Shown: positions 6,903-8,729 of the stretch, in pieces
Numbering within the stretch: the first letter of the stretch is position 1
Layout of the letters: each line of letters starts with the position of its first letter
From: an uncultured Synergistales bacterium
GTDB lineage: Bacteria > Synergistota > Synergistia > Synergistales > Aminobacteriaceae
Assembly: GCA_905236605.1 (NCBI GenBank)
Contig: CAJORD010000057.1
Location: forward strand, 1 to 8,729
Direction: 5' to 3'
DNA: 8,729 bases
Program-made: the position numbers and the translations under genes
The notes under the pieces: generated by a model
The model's database searches: none
What the model was told of the DNA's origin: nothing
The model's input: only the letters and a program-made list of their open reading frames with translations

Positions 6903-7390
6903 TGTAACATACAGTAGCCCGTAACGGTCAAAATATATTCGTCAATGTCGCGATGATTATCTGGATTTTCCCAAGAAATTTTTGCGGGCGTGCATGAACC
7001 ATCAGAAAAAAAATTTATAACTTCAGGTTCAAACTTCCAGCCGCTTGATTCGGGCATGTTTCGCATTTTTATATTTTGCCATTCGAGAACAACAGGCCGG
7101 TTTTTGTTCGTGCCTAGAAACGCGCTCAAACTATTTTCTTCGACTTCACGCCTTGTGAGTGCCTCCGCAAAAATATAGCCCCTCCGCGAAGCTCCTTCGA
7201 CTTTAATTGAAAGTCGAACAGGAACACCGCCTAGGGCTTTGTCGCAGGCTTCTTCTAATGCTCGCTGCAAGACTGCGGCAGGAGGCTCGAACTGATACGA
7301 AAGTCGCGGTATCGACACCCCTGCCATAAGTCCAAAAATCGCAAGCACTATCATAATTTCAATTAACGTGAACGCTTTGCGACTTTTCAA
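6887..7390 (-). CDS. GspH-like minor pseudopilin (prepilin-type protein)
   Basis: A 167-residue prepilin-type protein, probably a minor pseudopilin of a type II secretion or type IV pilus-like machine at the inner membrane. Seen: a short basic leader, then KA|FTLIEIMIV with the predicted peptidase cut after Ala6, Phe7 as +1 and the invariant Glu11 at +5, and a hydrophobic helix to about residue 27. The C-terminal domain contains FFSDGSCTPAKISW (127-140), like the F-x-x-DGS strand of GspH. Ala rather than Gly before the cut is less common but known. Cysteines are at 49, 133 and 160. The only sensible start is a TTG at 7390; GAGGA lies 7 nt before it. The gene follows gspG in the same frame, separated by TAA plus one codon. 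The overall family is secure, the exact GspH assignment less so. Confidence 0.82.
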   Translation of the reverse strand: MKSRKAFTLIEIMIVLAIFGLMAGVSIPRLSYQFEPPAAVLQRALEEACDKALGGVPVRLSIKVEGASRRGYIFAEALTRREVEENSLSAFLGTNKNRPVVLEWQNIKMRNMPESSGWKFEPEVINFFSDGSCTPAKISWENPDNHRDIDEYILTVTGYCMLQESRN

Positions 7391-7393
7391 ATT

Positions 7394-7834
7394 TTAATCC
7401 TCGTTCGTTATGTCAGCGTTGACTCCTTCGCCGCCTTCTTCACCGTCAGGGCCGTAACTGATTATTAAAGGTCGGCCGTTCTGATTGCGATACACATATG
7501 GATTTCCCCACGGGTCATCAGGAACTTTTTTCATATAGCCGCCGTCTTGATAACGTCGCGGAACCGGTGATGTAGTCGGAGCGTTTACGAGAGCTTCGAG
7601 GCCTTGCTGCGTGCTTGGATAGAAGCCGTTATGCAAGTGATACATTTGAAGAGTTTGCTCAAGCTGGCTAATTTGAGTTCGTGCGGCGGTGCGCTGCGCT
7701 TCAGAAACGTTGCTGCCGATATTGGGAACGACAAGAGCCGCGAGAAGTCCCAAAATGACAACTACGACCATAATTTCAATAAGCGTGAAACCCGAATGTC
7801 TACGCGCAAAAATTTTCTTGCTGTCTTTCTTCAT
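7394..7834 (-). CDS. gspG: Type II secretion major pseudopilin GspG
   Basis: The main pseudopilus subunit of type II secretion, 146 residues, the normal length. Seen: a basic leader ending HSG|FTLIE (predicted cut after Gly15, Phe16 as +1, Glu20 at +5), a hydrophobic helix to about residue 38, YPSTQQGLEAL (72-82), DPWGNPYVY (107-115) and SYGPDGEEGGEGVNADI (126-142), the calcium-binding loop that stabilises GspG. AAGGAG is 9 nt before the ATG. It begins 17 nt after the stop of the HxlR regulator and is followed after 3 nt by the GspH-like gene, so the three are likely co-transcribed. No gspC-F, gspI-K or prepilin peptidase gene is in the window; the assembly ATPase, secretin and peptidase would have to come from another locus. 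Confidence 0.95.
   Translation of the reverse strand: MKKDSKKIFARRHSGFTLIEIMVVVVILGLLAALVVPNIGSNVSEAQRTAARTQISQLEQTLQMYHLHNGFYPSTQQGLEALVNAPTTSPVPRRYQDGGYMKKVPDDPWGNPYVYRNQNGRPLIISYGPDGEEGGEGVNADITNED
7398..7402 (-). promoter_or_regulatory. Ribosome-binding site of the GspH-like gene
   Basis: GAGGA on the minus strand, inside the last codons of gspG, 7 nt before the TTG start at 7390. It supports the unusual start codon, as no ATG or GTG lies between the gspG stop and the prepilin leader. Confidence 0.6.
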
Positions 7835-7851
7835 TATAAAATTCTCCTTCT

Positions 7852-8202
7852 TTATTTTTTATCAAGTTTATCACAATAAGCCTTACCCCAATTTTCCATT
7901 TCTAAAAGTACCGGCTTTAAGCTCAAGCCTAAGTCTGTCAGGGAATATTCAACTGCCAGCGGGCCTCCCGCGCTTTTAGGAATTTTCGGATAAATTTTTC
8001 GTGTTATCAAGCCGTCTTGTTCCATTGAACGCAAACTTTCAGTTAAAACTTTGTGGCTTATTGGAGCGAGACTCTTTTTTAATTCAGTAAATCGCCATGG
8101 ACGAGCTAATAAATTTCGCATGATTAATAATTTCCATTTGCTCCCGATTAATTTCACTGTAGTAGCGACCGGGCAGTCGGGCATTTCATCTTTTGAAATC
8201 AT
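7852..8202 (-). CDS. HxlR-family winged-helix transcriptional regulator
   Basis: A 116-residue DNA-binding protein of the HxlR/MarR-like group, usual size about 100-130. Seen: CPVATTVKLIGSKWKLLIM at residues 10-28, the N-terminal family signature with Cys10; the helix-turn-helix and recognition region at about 36-62 (RFTELKKSLAPISHKVLTE); the wing at about 63-86 (DGLITRKIYP, VEYSLTD) and a C-terminal dimer helix (LEMENWGKAY). In HypR/YodB relatives an equivalent N-terminal Cys senses quinones, aldehydes or thiol stress, so redox sensing is plausible; the only other cysteine is Cys110. The start at 8202 is fixed by GGAGGTGA; a longer reading from 8256 would bury that site. It diverges from the ACGX peptide gene and is followed at 17 nt by gspG. 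It probably binds the shared upstream region. Confidence 0.93.
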   Translation of the reverse strand: MISKDEMPDCPVATTVKLIGSKWKLLIMRNLLARPWRFTELKKSLAPISHKVLTESLRSMEQDGLITRKIYPKIPKSAGGPLAVEYSLTDLGLSLKPVLLEMENWGKAYCDKLDKK

Positions 8203-8207
8203 TTTTA

Positions 8208-8215
8208 TCACCTCC
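8208..8215 (-). promoter_or_regulatory. Ribosome-binding site of the HxlR regulator
   Basis: GGAGGTGA, an almost full anti-16S match, 5 nt before the ATG at 8202. It decides the start against the upstream in-frame ATG at 8256. Confidence 0.8.
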
Positions 8216-8221
8216 GCTAAA

Positions 8222-8227
8222 ATTATA
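8222..8227 (-). promoter_or_regulatory. Possible -10 element of the hxlR-gspG-gspH unit
   Basis: A perfect TATAAT on the minus strand just upstream of the hxlR ribosome-binding site. No good -35 is present at 16-18 nt. If used, the leader would begin very near the ribosome-binding site, so this is a weak call. Confidence 0.3.
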
Positions 8228-8248
8228 CGAGTTACAAAAAAGTGCCTT

Positions 8249-8278
8249 ATTTTCAAAAATTAATTTTCAATTTATGCT
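8249..8278 (+). promoter_or_regulatory. Candidate promoter and operator of the ACGX peptide gene
   Basis: TTTTCA (8250-8255) and TATGCT (8273-8278) are 17 nt apart, each matching the sigma-A consensus at 4 of 6 positions. Overlapping them are two copies of ATTTTCAA (8249-8256 and 8263-8270) and a 12-bp palindrome AAAATTAATTTT (8256-8267). This is the only gap shared by the divergent hxlR and peptide genes, so a repeat here is a natural candidate for the HxlR operator. The AT richness makes chance repeats likely. Confidence 0.3.
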
Positions 8279-8295
8279 TAACTAAAATTTTATTG

Positions 8296-8302
8296 AAGGA
8301 GG
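8296..8302 (+). promoter_or_regulatory. Strong ribosome-binding site of the ACGX peptide
   Basis: AAGGAGG, a full anti-16S core, 7 nt before the ATG at 8310. It supports translation of this small gene and contrasts with the poor site in front of the radical SAM gene. Confidence 0.85.
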
Positions 8303-8309
8303 ATTTTTT

Positions 8310-8468
8310 ATGGCACTTTCAAATTTAGCGGCCTGGGGAAGTAAGGCATCATCATGCGGCGGAAAGAAATCAGTAGCTTGTGGTGGCGATAAGCCGTCGG
8401 CTTGCGGGGGAACAAAAAAATCAGCGTGTGGCGGCGACAAGCCTTCCGCGTGTGGTTCAAAGAAATAG
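8310..8468 (+). CDS. ACGX-repeat RiPP precursor peptide
   Basis: A 52-residue peptide, too short for usual gene calling but with an ideal ribosome-binding site. A short leader-like part (residues 1-15, MALSNLAAWGSKASS) is followed by cysteines at 16, 24, 32, 40 and 48, exactly 8 apart. The repeat is C-G-(G/S)-x-K-x-(S/V)-A: units CGGKKSVA, CGGDKPSA, CGGTKKSA, CGGDKPSA and a final CGSKK. Lys at +4 from each Cys is invariant. Cys followed by Gly at every unit and the adjacent radical SAM gene match the family known as ACGX-repeat peptides, thought to be modified on the repeats by a radical SAM/SPASM enzyme, probably at the cysteines. There are no hydrophobic segments and no secretion signal. 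The product, its crosslinks and its function are unknown. A metal-binding peptide is a less likely alternative. Confidence 0.88.
   Translation: MALSNLAAWGSKASSCGGKKSVACGGDKPSACGGTKKSACGGDKPSACGSKK
8355..8465 (+). repeat. 24-bp coding repeats of the ACGX peptide
   Basis: Four full in-frame 24-nt units begin at 8355, 8379, 8403 and 8427, and a 15-nt partial unit begins at 8451. Units 2 and 4 encode the same eight residues but differ at five third-codon positions, so they are conserved as protein rather than as recent DNA copies. Confidence 0.9.
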
Positions 8469-8480
8469 TTTGTAAAGCCA

Positions 8481-8511
8481 AGCCCCGTTTTAATAGCGGG
8501 GTTATATTTTT
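8481..8511 (+). terminator. Hairpin with T-run between precursor and maturase (attenuator candidate)
   Basis: AGCCCCGTT (8481-8489) pairs with AGCGGGGTT (8495-8503) through nine pairs including two G-U pairs, leaving a 5-nt loop, and is followed by TATATTTTT. It starts 12 nt after the peptide stop. Its place between a small precursor and its enzyme suggests partial termination or mRNA end protection that yields more precursor than enzyme. It also holds the only G-rich stretch upstream of the radical SAM start. Confidence 0.7.
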
Positions 8512-8514
8512 CTA

Positions 8515-8729
8515 ATGAGATATTTTTCTTTTCAGTGGCATATAACGGACGAGTGCGATCAGCGTTGCAAACATTGTTATATTTATTCCGGCGAGAATGT
8601 TCACAAACCTGAAAGCATGAGCCGCGAAAATCTTTACAAAGTCTTCGAGAACTGTTTAGACTTCTGCAAAACTTTTGAACGAATCCCTTATTTTTATATC
8701 ACCGGCGGCGATCCGATACTTCACCCGGA
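8515..8729 (+). CDS. Radical SAM peptide maturase, ACGX system (N-terminal part, runs off right edge)
   Basis: The first 71 residues of a radical S-adenosylmethionine enzyme. Seen: CDQRCKHCY at residues 14-22, the CxxxCxxC motif (Cys14, Cys18, Cys21) that holds the catalytic 4Fe-4S cluster, preceded by FQWHITDE; and ITGGDPILHP at 62-71, matching the GGE-type motif that binds the SAM amino group. HITDECDQRCKHCY is typical of the radical SAM/SPASM enzymes that act on peptides, including the ACGX group, so modification of the upstream repeat peptide is the likely role. The SPASM domain, if present, lies beyond the window. The ATG at 8515 is the only canonical start after an in-frame stop at 8494. 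There is no good Shine-Dalgarno; GGGG at 8498-8501 is far upstream and inside a hairpin. Confidence 0.93.
   Translation, partial: MRYFSFQWHITDECDQRCKHCYIYSGENVHKPESMSRENLYKVFENCLDFCKTFERIPYFYITGGDPILHP

Noticed and set aside
8203..8256. N-terminal extension of the HxlR regulator from an ATG at 8256
   Set aside because: It would bury GGAGGTGA in the coding region and adds residues not found in the family.
8355..8465. Reading the Cys-rich peptide as a metallothionein, or its repeat as a non-coding minisatellite
   Set aside because: Cysteines are single and evenly spaced, not in CxC or CxxC clusters. The units differ only synonymously between copies 2 and 4, and a radical SAM gene follows directly.
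8310..8468. SCIFF-type (six Cys in forty-five) peptide
   Set aside because: There are five cysteines at a fixed spacing of eight, the conserved SCIFF sequence is absent, and the enzyme start resembles the ACGX group instead.
1..8729. CRISPR arrays, tRNA or rRNA genes, transposases and integrases
   Set aside because: I looked for evenly spaced repeats with unique spacers, tRNA-like cloverleaf ends and transposase motifs and found none; the only regular repeat is inside the peptide gene.

Overview
The window looks like chromosomal DNA from an anaerobic, diderm (outer-membrane) bacterium with AT-rich intergenic regions. A hybrid cluster protein suggests anaerobic life. A periplasmic efflux adaptor and two type II secretion pseudopilins suggest a cell with two membranes. 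Synergistota or Negativicutes are reasonable guesses, but no rRNA or other phylogenetic marker is present, so the lineage is inference only.

Layout from left to right. (1) Positions 1-1237, minus strand: a sugar-phosphate 3-epimerase that runs off the left edge (AlsE/Rpe family) lies 3 nt after a PfkB-family fructokinase-like gene. This pair has its own promoter and sits behind the terminator of hcp. (2) Positions 1261-4614, minus strand: a stand-alone HIRAN-domain protein, a compact uvrC and hcp, read in that order. The HIRAN and uvrC genes are 12 nt apart. (3) Positions 4709-6837, plus strand: a PHP-family phosphoesterase and a MacA/HlyD-type membrane fusion protein, 8 nt apart, starting from an intergenic region divergent to HIRAN. 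(4) Positions 6887-8202, minus strand: an HxlR-type regulator followed closely by gspG and a GspH-like pseudopilin. This group converges on the efflux adaptor across an inverted repeat. (5) Positions 8310-8729, plus strand: a 52-residue peptide with five cysteines at an exact 8-residue spacing, then a hairpin, then the first 71 residues of a radical SAM enzyme that runs off the right edge.

The most interesting part is the right end. The peptide and enzyme match the pattern of a radical-SAM-modified RiPP of the ACGX-repeat type. The genes diverge from an HxlR regulator with a conserved N-terminal cysteine, and that regulator appears to head a transcription unit with the pseudopilins. A regulatory link between the RiPP and the secretion-type pseudopilins is possible but not shown. 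Other points of note are a UvrC lacking about 120 residues between its UVR motif and its endonuclease domain, and a free-standing HIRAN protein directly upstream of it.
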